DNA of 19,912 nucleotides from an uncultured Alphaproteobacteria bacterium (lineage in GTDB: Bacteria > Pseudomonadota > Alphaproteobacteria > RF32 > CAG-239). Both the position numbers and the translations under genes were made by a program. Under the pieces are notes generated by a model, which did not search any database, was not told the DNA's origin, and saw only the letters and a program-made list of their open reading frames with translations. Location of the stretch: NCBI GenBank assembly GCA_949542085.1, contig CATGXW010000001.1, positions 1 through 19,912 of the forward strand, in the 5' to 3' direction. Below are positions 1 through 6,917 of the stretch, one piece after another; positions within the stretch are counted from its first letter, which is position 1, and each line of letters opens with the position of its first letter.

Positions 1-199
1 AGGGGGCTTTTTTCAGCTGAGGTGTTCCCAACGGAGTTTTTCTTTGCAACGTTTGTTTCGCCGTTCTGACAACAGGCGCTTTTAGGTCATTAACCACAAT
101 GGTTTTGTTGTTCGGCTGCGCGGCAACGACATCTGCGCTTTGTCCTAAAAGAAAGGTAAGCGTTGGTAATAAGCAGATATGTCGAAACAGTTTTTTCAC
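1..199 (-). CDS. Secreted protein of unknown function, 3' part outside window
   Basis: This gene reads leftwards and runs off the window edge, so only about 66 N-terminal residues are visible. The start is a GTG at 197-199, eight bases after the stop of the motE-like gene; a stop codon lies in frame a few codons upstream and no ATG is available. The N-terminus is a textbook signal peptide: MKKLFRH, a hydrophobic core, then an Ala-rich stretch ending near VVAAQ. The visible mature part is basic and Pro/Lys/Thr-rich with no recognisable domain. There is no good Shine-Dalgarno sequence, so it is probably translated by coupling to the gene before it. Its position as the last visible gene of a flagellar operon suggests an envelope protein linked to motility, but that is inference only. 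Confidence 0.6.
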   Translation of the reverse strand, partial: MKKLFRHICLLPTLTFLLGQSADVVAAQPNNKTIVVNDLKAPVVRTAKQTLQRKTPLGTPQLKKAP

Positions 200-207
200 G
201 GTGTTTT

Positions 208-855
208 TTACTTAATGTTATTTCCGATAAGTTCTGATGTTACGGTTCTCGCTTTGGCCGAATCCATTTGTGATAAAATGGCGGAAGCGTTGGAGGGTTT
301 CATGCCCCTCAGCAAGGCTACGGTGATGTCCATGTCCAATGTGTTGAACAAACGAGCGGCGTCTTTGGGTTTCATTGATGTATAGAGCTTAATCAGCGCA
401 ACAATATTTTCTTGTTCTTTCTGGTTGTATTTTTGTAACAGTTTTTCCAGTTTTTGTTCATAGATTTTCAGTTGTTCCAATTTCTTGTCAATTTCTTCTT
501 CGGCAATTTTTAGCTGGGTCGCTCTTTTATCTATTTCACTTGAACGTTTGTCTAAAGCTTCTCTGCGTTCGGCCAGTTCTTGCAAAATCAGGATTTCGGA
601 TTGAGTAAACGCATTTTCCTGTTTGGAGGTGGTTGATGAGCTTTGAGAGGGACTGCTGTTTAAAACTTTCACCAGTTCGTTTGTTTTTGATGACGGTTGA
701 TCCGCCGCCAAAGCCTGTGAGGTTGTGACATGGACGGATTTAGTGCGCTCCGGATGATTGTAGAGGTCAAAAATATTGTTTATTTTGACTGTCAGAGTCA
801 AAAAAGCCAGAAAAATGAATATTGGCAAAATGCGTATTTTAATTTTTTGATTCAT
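208..855 (-). CDS. motE: MotE-like flagellar protein (MgtE N-domain-like)
   Basis: A 215-residue protein with one N-terminal membrane segment (about residues 9-25), a Ser/Thr/Gln-rich linker to about residue 80, a long charged coiled coil (about 83-150) and a C-terminal helical domain (about 151-215). The last domain carries the LYxxMKPKDAARLFNxL and GMKPSNASAIL patterns of the MgtE intracellular N-domain fold. This is the layout of alphaproteobacterial MotE, a periplasmic chaperone of the stator protein MotC. It lies 12 bases after the DUF6468 gene in the fli operon, which supports a motility role. The membrane segment could instead be a cleaved signal peptide. The symbol is given by architecture and context; I am less sure that it serves a MotC partner here, since none is visible. 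Confidence 0.75.
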   Translation of the reverse strand: MNQKIKIRILPIFIFLAFLTLTVKINNIFDLYNHPERTKSVHVTTSQALAADQPSSKTNELVKVLNSSPSQSSSTTSKQENAFTQSEILILQELAERREALDKRSSEIDKRATQLKIAEEEIDKKLEQLKIYEQKLEKLLQKYNQKEQENIVALIKLYTSMKPKDAARLFNTLDMDITVALLRGMKPSNASAILSQMDSAKARTVTSELIGNNIK

Positions 856-867
856 TCTTGTTCTCTG

Positions 868-1320
868 TTATTTGATTGAGCGCAACGCTTTTAATAATTC
901 TATTTCCGCTTCTGAACGGGAATCGGCGATGTCAAATGCCGGAATGTCTTTGGCCGCTTTGGCGGAAGCCGATGGTTGAGCCGGCGTTTTGATTTGTCTG
1001 CCATCACTGATAACTTGTTCCAAACGGTCGGCAAGACTGTCGGCACGTTCGTTAATGAATAATAAGTCGTCTTTTAATTCTTTGGCGCTGTCGACAACTT
1101 CTTTGAGGTTTTCTGACGAATGTTCGGTCGCCGATTTTAACTTGGGGATGCTGTTTTCAGCCTTAAACGTCGCCTCGTTCAGAGCTTCAACCAACTTTGA
1201 CAGGCTGTTTTGATTTTGTCGTAACACTTCAAGATTTTTATTTAAGCGATAGGCATAAACAATCATCGGAACGAGCAAAATGATGATGGCTAAATTTATC
1301 AGAAGTTCCAAGCTATCCAT
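868..1320 (-). CDS. DUF6468-type flagellar membrane protein
   Basis: A 150-residue protein with one N-terminal transmembrane helix (about residues 5-24), then a long heptad-rich helix to about residue 105 and a less ordered Ala/Pro linker; the C-terminus ends in EIELLKALRSIK. I chose the ATG at 1318-1320: it begins the natural membrane anchor MDSLELLINLAIIILL and overlaps the fliM stop by eight bases. A longer reading frame starting at 1410 would add 30 polar residues encoded inside fliM and look unnatural. Small proteins of this architecture (DUF6468, recalled from alphaproteobacterial flagellar clusters) sit between fliM and motE. Its exact role is unknown to me; the anchor plus coiled coil suggests a structural or assembly partner at the basal body. 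The family assignment rests on memory and context. Confidence 0.7.
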   Translation of the reverse strand: MDSLELLINLAIIILLVPMIVYAYRLNKNLEVLRQNQNSLSKLVEALNEATFKAENSIPKLKSATEHSSENLKEVVDSAKELKDDLLFINERADSLADRLEQVISDGRQIKTPAQPSASAKAAKDIPAFDIADSRSEAEIELLKALRSIK

Positions 1321-2383
1321 TTTTTTCAGCCTTTCCTTCGACTTTAATGACGATATGATCCGATTTTCTGCCCATGGATCCTTCCAGAAGCGGGACATCT
1401 CCGCAGACAATATTTACTTTTTCTTGCGGAGTAATGTCCAAAGGCAGAAATGAGCCTTTTTTCCACGACGACAGTTCGCCGATTTTTATTGATGTTTCTT
1501 TTAATACAGCCTGAATTTCAACATCGGTATCCCACAGTTGTGACATTAGGTGGTTTTCCCAAATTGTGTCTCGGCCAAAACGTTCGCCCATAAACATTTG
1601 TAGTAATAATTCGCGAACAGGTTCCAATGTGGCATAGGGAATCATCAAATCGATTTTTCCGCCGCGGTCTTCCATGTCAACACGGAGGTGCGCCACGATA
1701 ACAGCGTTGGAAAGGCGCGAGATTGTGGCAAAACGCGGATTGGTTTCCAAGCGGTCAAAAACAAAATTGACTGATGTGATCGGGTCAAAGGCGGTCGATA
1801 AGTCTGACAAAATCAGCTGTATCATTTCTTTGACAATGTTGAGCTCAATGGTCGTGTACGGGCGACCTTCAATTCTCATGGCCGCGGTTCCACGGCGTCC
1901 GCCGAGTAAGACATCTACCATCGAGTATATCAGGGAGCTGTCTAACGACATAAGACCGTAGTTGTCCCATTCTTCCGCTTTGAAAACGTTAAGCAGGGTT
2001 GGCAGGGTTAGAGAATCGATGTATTCGCCAAAACGCATGGATTCAATGCTGTCCAGAGAGACTTCGACGTTGTCCTGAGTGTAGTTACGTAAAGATGTTG
2101 CCATCAGGCGTATCAGGCGGTCAAAGACAATTTCCAGCATCGGCAAGCGTTCGTAAGACACCATAGACGAATTGAGGATGGCGCGCACACCTGTTTTCAT
2201 GTCTTTTATTTCATCACCGTCTTCGTCATCGTTAGTGTATCCCAACAGGCTGTCAATTTCTTCCTGATTGAGAATTTTGGCATCGGCGATCTCCGCATCG
2301 CTTAATGACGCGTCTGCGTTTTCTCTGATTTCAATCGAATCAGCCCAGCTTTCATTTTTTGTTTGTGTCTTTTCTTCCGCCAC
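1313..2383 (-). CDS. fliM: Flagellar motor switch protein FliM
   Basis: A 356-residue C-ring protein that binds phospho-CheY and switches the direction of flagellar rotation. The CheY-binding motif NQEEIDSLLG is at about residues 39-48, after an acidic N-terminal extension of nearly 40 residues, a layout usual in alphaproteobacteria but not in E. coli. The middle domain shows LGGRRGTAAMRIEGRPYTTIE (about residues 160-181), and the C-terminal SpoA-like domain follows from about residue 275. It lies 15 bases downstream of fliL, and its stop codon overlaps the start of the next gene, so the operon is tightly coupled. Length and motifs are complete, with no sign of damage. Confidence 0.96.
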   Translation of the reverse strand: MAEEKTQTKNESWADSIEIRENADASLSDAEIADAKILNQEEIDSLLGYTNDDEDGDEIKDMKTGVRAILNSSMVSYERLPMLEIVFDRLIRLMATSLRNYTQDNVEVSLDSIESMRFGEYIDSLTLPTLLNVFKAEEWDNYGLMSLDSSLIYSMVDVLLGGRRGTAAMRIEGRPYTTIELNIVKEMIQLILSDLSTAFDPITSVNFVFDRLETNPRFATISRLSNAVIVAHLRVDMEDRGGKIDLMIPYATLEPVRELLLQMFMGERFGRDTIWENHLMSQLWDTDVEIQAVLKETSIKIGELSSWKKGSFLPLDITPQEKVNIVCGDVPLLEGSMGRKSDHIVIKVEGKAEKNG

Positions 2384-2398
2384 TTTAAAGTCCTTTAC

Positions 2399-2926
2399 TT
2401 ATTTTGCCGCAGCCTGAATTTCAAAATTTTTAAAATTTATATTGTTTACCCGAATGGGAGCTATCAACAGGTTTATCCGATAAAGAAGTTCTTCTTTTAA
2501 CCAATATAATCCGCTGGCGCCGGAGATTTCTTCCTCGGTTAACTCAATGGTGTGAGAAAGAACGGCGTCGTTAATTCTGGGCAGGAGCGCTTCAACTTGT
2601 TTGGCGTCTTCCACATTGGATAATTCCAAGGTGATTTTCATTGTTGCGACAGAACCTTTTTCCCGAGATTTTAATCGAGCATTGATTTCCGGCAAGTCGT
2701 AAAAGACCGTAACGCCGGCTTCGTCACCGTTTTCATCGGAGGTGTTGGAAACGACGCTGTAATTTATGTTGTTTCCGTGGTCTTTGTTGAAAATATAGTG
2801 CAAGCCGACAGCGAGGCCGATAACAACCAAAACAGGCACCAGATATAACAGAACTTTTTTACGGTTTACTGCTTCTGCGTCTTTTTCGTTTTCTTCACTG
2901 TCAAAATCATTGTCCGGATTTGCCAT
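2399..2926 (-). CDS. fliL: Flagellar basal body-associated protein FliL
   Basis: A 175-residue inner-membrane protein that surrounds and supports the stator. It has a charged, acidic cytoplasmic N-terminus (residues 1-23), a single transmembrane helix (about 25-46), and a periplasmic domain with the FliL pattern: a YDLPEINARL segment, then a strand-rich core and a C-terminal INFKNFEIQ end. It is followed by fliM after 15 bases. A 98-base gap separates it from fliP upstream; that gap holds an A/T-only inverted repeat near 2971-2990 and a TAAAAT element on the minus strand, so a secondary promoter for fliLM is possible but weakly supported. Confidence 0.92.
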   Translation of the reverse strand: MANPDNDFDSEENEKDAEAVNRKKVLLYLVPVLVVIGLAVGLHYIFNKDHGNNINYSVVSNTSDENGDEAGVTVFYDLPEINARLKSREKGSVATMKITLELSNVEDAKQVEALLPRINDAVLSHTIELTEEEISGASGLYWLKEELLYRINLLIAPIRVNNINFKNFEIQAAAK

Positions 2927-3024
2927 AACTTTTCAGCTTCCCTAAATTGATTTGTTTTCCTTATTTTACAGCATTATTTTTAGAAATAAACGCAAATTTA
3001 TCAGTTATTAAATGGAAAGTCGTT

Positions 3025-3765
3025 TTATTTGAAGCTGTTTATCAATGAACCGGCTAAAAGGTACCAGCCGTCGACCAAAACAAAGAAGATGATTTTGAAC
3101 GGCAGGGCGAGAACGGTCGGGGGGAGCATCATCATACCCATGGACATGAGAACTGACGCGATAACCATATCTATGATCAGAAACGGGACATAGATAAGAA
3201 ATCCGATTTCGAACGCGCGGCGCAATTCGCTTATCATGAATGCGGGGACGGCAATTTTAAACGGTGTCTCGCTAACTTCTGTCGCCGGTTTTTCTCCGGC
3301 CAAATCGGTAAACAGCAACAAATCTTTTTCTCTGGTGTTTTTTACCATGAAGTCTTTTAACGGGTCGGACGCTTTTTCCAGTCCTTCCATGATTTCTATC
3401 TTGTCGTCAATCATGGGCTTGATGCCTTCGTTCCACGAGCGTTCAAGAGTGGGGCTCATGACGAAAAATGTCATAAACAGGGCGAGGGAAACCAGCACCA
3501 TGTTGGGTGGGGTCGCGTTGGTTGCCAAGGCACTGCGAGTGATTGAAAAAACAACGCTGATGCGGATAAATGATGTGGTCATAATCAGGATTGACGGCGC
3601 CAGAGACAGGACCGTGATAATCATAAAGACGCTAAAAATTCGGGCGGCGGCAGAACCGTCAGGTGTGTCGGCGACATTAAGGGTCAGGCTTTGCGACAAG
3701 GCGTTTTCGGGAAATAAGCCTGCGAAAAGCAGGGCAAGAGCGATTACAAAAAACTTATGCTTCAT
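3025..3765 (-). CDS. fliP: Flagellar type III export protein FliP
   Basis: A 246-residue core subunit of the flagellar export gate in the inner membrane. It has an N-terminal signal peptide (residues 1-25), which is usual for FliP, then the conserved TSFIRISVVFSITRSAL and TPPNMVLVSLALFMTFFVMSP segments. A periplasmic loop follows, then the C-terminal signature MISELRRAFEIGFLIYVPFLIIDMVIASVLMSMGMMMLPP. Length and motifs are typical. The ATG overlaps the end of fliO by eleven bases, indicating translational coupling. fliQ and fliR, often next in other bacteria, are not here; fliL follows instead. Confidence 0.96.
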   Translation of the reverse strand: MKHKFFVIALALLFAGLFPENALSQSLTLNVADTPDGSAAARIFSVFMIITVLSLAPSILIMTTSFIRISVVFSITRSALATNATPPNMVLVSLALFMTFFVMSPTLERSWNEGIKPMIDDKIEIMEGLEKASDPLKDFMVKNTREKDLLLFTDLAGEKPATEVSETPFKIAVPAFMISELRRAFEIGFLIYVPFLIIDMVIASVLMSMGMMMLPPTVLALPFKIIFFVLVDGWYLLAGSLINSFK

Positions 3766-4048
3766 CGTTATTTGCCTTTTGTTGTTCCAAGGGGATGAGA
3801 GTGTTTTCGGAGGGGCCGAGAAGGGCGGCGAAATTTTGAGAATCGCAACTGAATAAAATCAGGGCGTTTTTGCCGTCTATTCTCTTGTATTCAATGATGT
3901 TCAGGCGGGAAGTCGTTTTCAACTTTTTCATAAAGCGGTTCTTAAGGCCTTTTTCCTCAAGACATTTGAATGACCAGAGGGATAAAAACAGCAGGCCGAT
4001 AACAAAAATCAGCGATAAAAAAGCTTGTATGACGTGCGCCCAATCCAT
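3755..4048 (-). CDS. fliO: Flagellar biosynthesis protein FliO
   Basis: A 97-residue bitopic membrane protein that helps assemble the FliP ring of the flagellar export gate. One transmembrane helix spans about residues 7-27, followed by a small cytoplasmic domain with the FliO pattern RLNIIEYKRIDGKNALILFSCDSQNFAALLG. It is the first gene of the operon, preceded by a promoter and an AAAGGAG ribosome site at about 4064-4070, with a rather long spacing to the ATG. It overlaps fliP. FliO sequences are poorly conserved, so the call rests on size, topology and the fliP neighbour together. Confidence 0.88.
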   Translation of the reverse strand: MDWAHVIQAFLSLIFVIGLLFLSLWSFKCLEEKGLKNRFMKKLKTTSRLNIIEYKRIDGKNALILFSCDSQNFAALLGPSENTLIPLEQQKANNDEA

Positions 4049-4074
4049 AAGTGTTTCAATCTCCTTTGTCGCAA

Positions 4075-4102
4075 ATTATAGGCAAGTGCGTTTAATAGTC
4101 AA
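4075..4102 (-). promoter_or_regulatory. Sigma70-type promoter of the fliO operon
   Basis: Read on the minus strand, a TTGACT -35 box (4102-4097), a 16-base spacer and a perfect TATAAT -10 box (4080-4075) precede fliO by about 27 bases. A perfect inverted repeat, GGCAAG at 4081-4086 and CTTGCC at 4110-4115, brackets the -35 box and spacer and could be an operator. The fit to consensus is strong; that flagellar genes are read from it is inferred from position. Confidence 0.65.
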
Positions 4103-4145
4103 TAAAAGGCTTGCCCTTGTTGATAGAGTTTGTTAATTTGTCGGC

Positions 4146-4694
4146 ATGAGTGACAGTGATGAGAAAATACCTGAAAAAAGACGGGGAACCGGAGATCTGA
4201 CGATGTTGGGGCGGACGCTTATGCCTTTCGCGCGGCATCTTTTGGGAGCGAAGGGGTTTGTCGGTGCTGACATCGCTCTTCATTGGCGGGAAATTGTCGG
4301 TGATGATTTGGCTGAGTATTCAATGCCTTTGAAAATAGATTTTCGGCGGGGAGAGAAAAATAACGGCGTTTTATCAATAGAGGTTCCGTCCGGCGGTTTT
4401 GCTTTGGAGTTGCAACATCGGGAAAAATTTATCGTTGAAAAAGTTAACGCTTATTTCGGGTATGCGGCAATTGCCAGAACGAAGATTTTGCAAAATAACA
4501 ATTTTAAATTTAACGAGGCGGCGGGAGATAAATGTGAAAGAGTGCAAAAAACTCTTGTAACCGCGGAAGAAGAAATTTATATTAAACAACTAAGTGAAGA
4601 TGTCCAAAACACTGAGCTGCAAGATGTTTTGTATCGGTTGGGGTGTTGTGTTTTAGGTCAAGTTAAAAGAGAGAAAAATAAAGATGAAGTTTGA
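4146..4694 (+). CDS. DciA-like DUF721 protein, replicative helicase loader
   Basis: A 182-residue DUF721 protein. Family members include DciA, which loads the replicative helicase DnaB in most bacteria lacking DnaC. The domain runs from about residue 18 to 116 and shows the family pattern HWREIVGDDLAEYSMPLKIDF (Trp47), a GVLSIEVPSGGFALELQH strand pair, and the NAYFGYAAIARTKILQ end. The C-terminal 65 residues are a charged tail without a clear domain. The ATG at 4146 is the first possible start after an in-frame stop at 4134-4136; there is no Shine-Dalgarno sequence, so the message may be leaderless or weakly translated. It overlaps the next gene by eleven bases; DUF721 next to a DsbA-like gene is a recurrent alphaproteobacterial pair. 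The domain is clear; the DciA role is by family. Confidence 0.85.
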   Translation: MSDSDEKIPEKRRGTGDLTMLGRTLMPFARHLLGAKGFVGADIALHWREIVGDDLAEYSMPLKIDFRRGEKNNGVLSIEVPSGGFALELQHREKFIVEKVNAYFGYAAIARTKILQNNNFKFNEAAGDKCERVQKTLVTAEEEIYIKQLSEDVQNTELQDVLYRLGCCVLGQVKREKNKDEV

Positions 4695-5436
4695 AGATAT
4701 TATAAAAAATCTCAGTTCAGTTGTGGCGTTAATTGTTGTTTACCTTATTTCCGCCGGTATGTATTTGTCTGCAAAAGGCTTTATTATTGACGGTAACGGG
4801 CAGATTGTTTTGGCGCAAAGCGCATATGCTCAAGACAGTGTGATGCCAAGGGGGATTCCCTCTGATTTGATTTTGCCGGAAGAGCATGTTTTGGGTAAGG
4901 CTAACGCTCCGGTTACGATTTATGAATATTCTTCTTTCGGCTGTTCTCATTGCGCTGATTTTCATTTGAACACTTTGCCGTCCATTATTCAAAAATATGT
5001 GGAATCAGGCGAGGTTCGGGTCGTTTTCGTGCCGTTTCCGATAGACAAGGCGTCGATGGATGCCGCTCTTTTGGCTGAATGTGTCGCTCCGGAGCAATAT
5101 TTTGCTTTCGCTGAAGTGCTGTTTAAGAAGCAGCGCGATTGGAGTTTTGCTCATAACCCGCAAAAAGTTCTTAAACAATACGCGGCGCTGAGCGGCGTGG
5201 GTGCCGAGCAGGCTGATAAATGTCTGCATAATGACGATACGGCTCAGAAGATTTTGGAGAATCGTCAGAACGGAATGACCCAGTTGGGAATTCAGGGGAC
5301 GCCTTCTTTTATCGTGTCTTTTGACGGAAAAAGAGAGTTGATTTCCGGTACCGTAAGCGAAGATTATTTAGAAGATTTGCTGACAGGCGGTATTTTTGAC
5401 GATGTTGAAGATGATAGCGCGCAAAAAAAATCTTAA
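4684..5436 (+). CDS. DsbA-like periplasmic thiol oxidoreductase
   Basis: A 250-residue DsbA-family thioredoxin-fold protein that likely forms or shuffles disulfides in periplasmic proteins. An N-terminal hydrophobic segment (about residues 12-31) acts as signal or anchor, with a possible cleavage site near SAYAQ (46-50). The active site FGCSHC (Cys87, Cys90) follows the first strand, and the cis-proline loop GTPSF is at 206-210 (Pro207). A second cysteine pair, Cys133 and Cys180, is present, as in several DsbA relatives. The acidic C-terminal tail is unusual but short. It overlaps dciA. The gene resembles the BdbD/ScsC-like group (Thioredoxin_4) more than E. coli DsbA. It could serve the cysteine-rich secreted protein encoded at 12526-14265, which is inference. 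Confidence 0.88.
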   Translation: MKFEDIIKNLSSVVALIVVYLISAGMYLSAKGFIIDGNGQIVLAQSAYAQDSVMPRGIPSDLILPEEHVLGKANAPVTIYEYSSFGCSHCADFHLNTLPSIIQKYVESGEVRVVFVPFPIDKASMDAALLAECVAPEQYFAFAEVLFKKQRDWSFAHNPQKVLKQYAALSGVGAEQADKCLHNDDTAQKILENRQNGMTQLGIQGTPSFIVSFDGKRELISGTVSEDYLEDLLTGGIFDDVEDDSAQKKS

Positions 5437-5501
5437 GACTTCAAAAATTAGGATTTATTTAATAACTCAGTTATAGTGTATGTTTTTAGTAAAGGTTTAT
5501 T

Positions 5502-5807
5502 ATGACGAAAATACCTGACGACATTAAAGAGTTGGATAAACGGATTAATGGACTGAAAGCTAAGGAGGCCGCCTTTCGGAAGCACAAAAAGGAAACTGAG
5601 TTTTCTTATGCTTCTCGAACGGGGTTCAGAGTTGGGACGGAATTGCTGTCCGGTGTGCTGGTGGGCACGGCCGTGGGGTATTTTCTGGATACCATATTTG
5701 ATACCAAACCTTGGCTGATGGTTGTTTTTTTGTTTTTAGGCGGTGCCGCCGGTATTTTGAATGTTTATCGTTTTGTTAAAAACGAGACGGAAAAAAATAA
5801 GGAGTAA
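5502..5807 (+). CDS. atpI: F0F1 ATP synthase assembly protein AtpI/AtpZ-like
   Basis: A 101-residue membrane protein with a charged, coiled N-terminus (residues 1-40) and two transmembrane helices (about 44-64 and 70-91) joined by the short FDTKPW turn. The pattern RVGTELLSGVLVGTAVGYFLD is the AtpI family signature. AtpI assists assembly of the c-ring. It is the first gene of the F0 operon, five bases before atpB. An AAAGG ribosome site precedes the ATG. A 13-base palindrome (5462-5474) overlaps a possible TATAGT -10 box upstream, so initiation may be regulated there, but the promoter is weakly supported. Confidence 0.9.
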   Translation: MTKIPDDIKELDKRINGLKAKEAAFRKHKKETEFSYASRTGFRVGTELLSGVLVGTAVGYFLDTIFDTKPWLMVVFLFLGGAAGILNVYRFVKNETEKNKE

Positions 5808-5812
5808 GTGAC

Positions 5813-6535
5813 GTGTCAAGCCCTATGGAGCAATTTGTTATCAAGCCGATTATCCCTATTGAAGTCGGGGGTGTCGATATCTCTTTTACAAATTCTTCCC
5901 TCTTTATGGTGTTGGCTGTCGTGGTGTCGTTTCTGCTGTTGAGATTGTGTCTGCAAAAACGGAGCATCGTTCCATCGGTCGCGCAGTCTATTCCTGAAAG
6001 CATATACGAGTTTATCGCCGGACTGTTAAAAGAAAACGTCGGTGTTGAAGGACTGCGGTATTTTTCTTTTATTTTTACTTTGTTTTTGTTTGTCGCCTTT
6101 GGTAATTTGTTGGGGTTGTTTCCATACGCGTTTACATTTACGTCTCATTTGACCGCCGTTGGCAGTTTATCTTTGATTGCGTTGTGTTTTAACATTGTCA
6201 TCGGCATTAAGAAGAAGAAAATTCGTTGGTTGCGGACATTTTTGCCGAAAGGCATTCCCTTTGCGCTGGCTCCGCTTATTGTGCCGATTGAGATGATTTC
6301 TTTTCTTTCCAAACCGTTCAGCCTGACAGTGCGTTTGGTTGCCAATATGACAGTCGGTCATATTATGTTGAAGATTATTGCCGGATTTGTTGTCGCTTTA
6401 GGCGTGGCCGGTGTTGTTCCGGTGGTGTTTAACAGTTGTATTGTTTGTTTTGAAATTTTTATAGCCTTATTGCAAGCGTTTATTTATACGGTGTTGAGCT
6501 GTATTTATTTGGGTGACGCTTTGCATGAACACTAA
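5813..6535 (+). CDS. atpB: ATP synthase F0 subunit a
   Basis: A 240-residue subunit a, which forms the two proton half-channels of F0 and carries protons to the c-ring. The essential arginine is Arg174 in SLTVRLVANMTVGH, equivalent to E. coli Arg210, and the last helices carry FEIFIALLQAFIYTVLSCIYL with Glu214 and Gln221. Five to six hydrophobic helices are visible. I chose the GTG at 5813 because GGAG at 5801-5804 sits eight bases before it; the next ATG at 5825 would be too far from that site. It lies between atpI and atpE. The usual LFANMMAGH is LVANMTVGH here, a mild variation. Confidence 0.96.
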   Translation: MSSPMEQFVIKPIIPIEVGGVDISFTNSSLFMVLAVVVSFLLLRLCLQKRSIVPSVAQSIPESIYEFIAGLLKENVGVEGLRYFSFIFTLFLFVAFGNLLGLFPYAFTFTSHLTAVGSLSLIALCFNIVIGIKKKKIRWLRTFLPKGIPFALAPLIVPIEMISFLSKPFSLTVRLVANMTVGHIMLKIIAGFVVALGVAGVVPVVFNSCIVCFEIFIALLQAFIYTVLSCIYLGDALHEH

Positions 6536-6623
6536 AAACCAGCCGTCGGCTTAATAAATTTTTAGGGTTTAAGACATAATTATTGTGTTGAAAGTTTTAT
6601 TTATTTTTTAGAAAGGAACTCAA

Positions 6624-6845
6624 ATGGAACCATTAGCTTATGTTGGCGCCGGTATGTGCGCTTTGTCAATGACTGTTGCAGCTTGGGGTGTTACACAAGT
6701 TTGGACAACTATTATTTCTACAGTTGGCCGTAATCCTCAGGTTAAAAAAGACGTTGATATCTACGGCTGGGCCGGATTTGCCGCCGTCGAAGCTATTGCT
6801 TTGTATGCTTTGGTTATTGCTTTGGTTATGCTGACTGGCAACTAA
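6624..6845 (+). CDS. atpE: ATP synthase F0 subunit c, divergent helix 1
   Basis: A 73-residue hairpin of two membrane helices that forms the rotating c-ring. The polar loop GRNPQ (35-39) and the proton-carrying Glu56 in AAVEAIALYALVIAL are intact, so it should be functional. Helix 1 is odd: the alternating glycine motif that lets c subunits pack closely is largely replaced, with Ser15, Thr17, Val18 and Thr24 where glycines are usual, plus two tryptophans (Trp21, Trp27). This may change ring packing or size. A good AAAGGAAC ribosome site precedes the ATG. An 88-base gap from atpB and a strong hairpin just downstream suggest it is expressed above its neighbours, as c subunits must be. Confidence 0.95.
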   Translation: MEPLAYVGAGMCALSMTVAAWGVTQVWTTIISTVGRNPQVKKDVDIYGWAGFAAVEAIALYALVIALVMLTGN

Positions 6846-6863
6846 ACCTTTCATTAAATCGGG

Positions 6864-6884
6864 GGACGGGGCTTTGCTCCGTCC
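6864..6884 (+). promoter_or_regulatory. Strong hairpin between atpE and the b' gene
   Basis: A nine-base-pair stem with one G-U pair: GGACGGGGC (6864-6872), loop TTT, GCTCCGTCC (6876-6884). It has no following T-tract, so it is probably not an efficient terminator. Placed just after the c-subunit gene, it could block 3' decay or set an RNA processing point that raises the c-subunit message relative to b' and b. The pairing is seen directly; the role is inferred. Confidence 0.6.
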
Positions 6885-6917
6885 GTCTCGGTTGTTGGTA
6901 TTTCTAGGAGTTTTTTT

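Noticed and set aside
2971..2990. Inverted repeat between fliP and fliL as a terminator
   Set aside because: The stem is six A-T pairs only, and fliL-fliM clearly continue the flagellar operon.
4200..4215. Internal ATG of dciA near 4203 as the true start, with GGAG upstream
   Set aside because: It would remove the KRRGTGDL segment, which is part of the usual N-terminus of alphaproteobacterial DUF721 proteins; 4146 is kept although it has no ribosome site.
5462..5474. Palindrome ATAACT-C-AGTTAT upstream of atpI
   Set aside because: It could be an operator, but the half-sites are short and A/T-rich, the adjacent promoter is weak, and a one-base loop rules out an RNA hairpin of this exact form. 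Not strong enough to list.
6541..6565. Hairpin AGCC-GTC-GGCT and T-rich stretch after atpB as a terminator
   Set aside because: The stem is only four pairs, and atpE must be transcribed beyond it; at most a weak attenuator.
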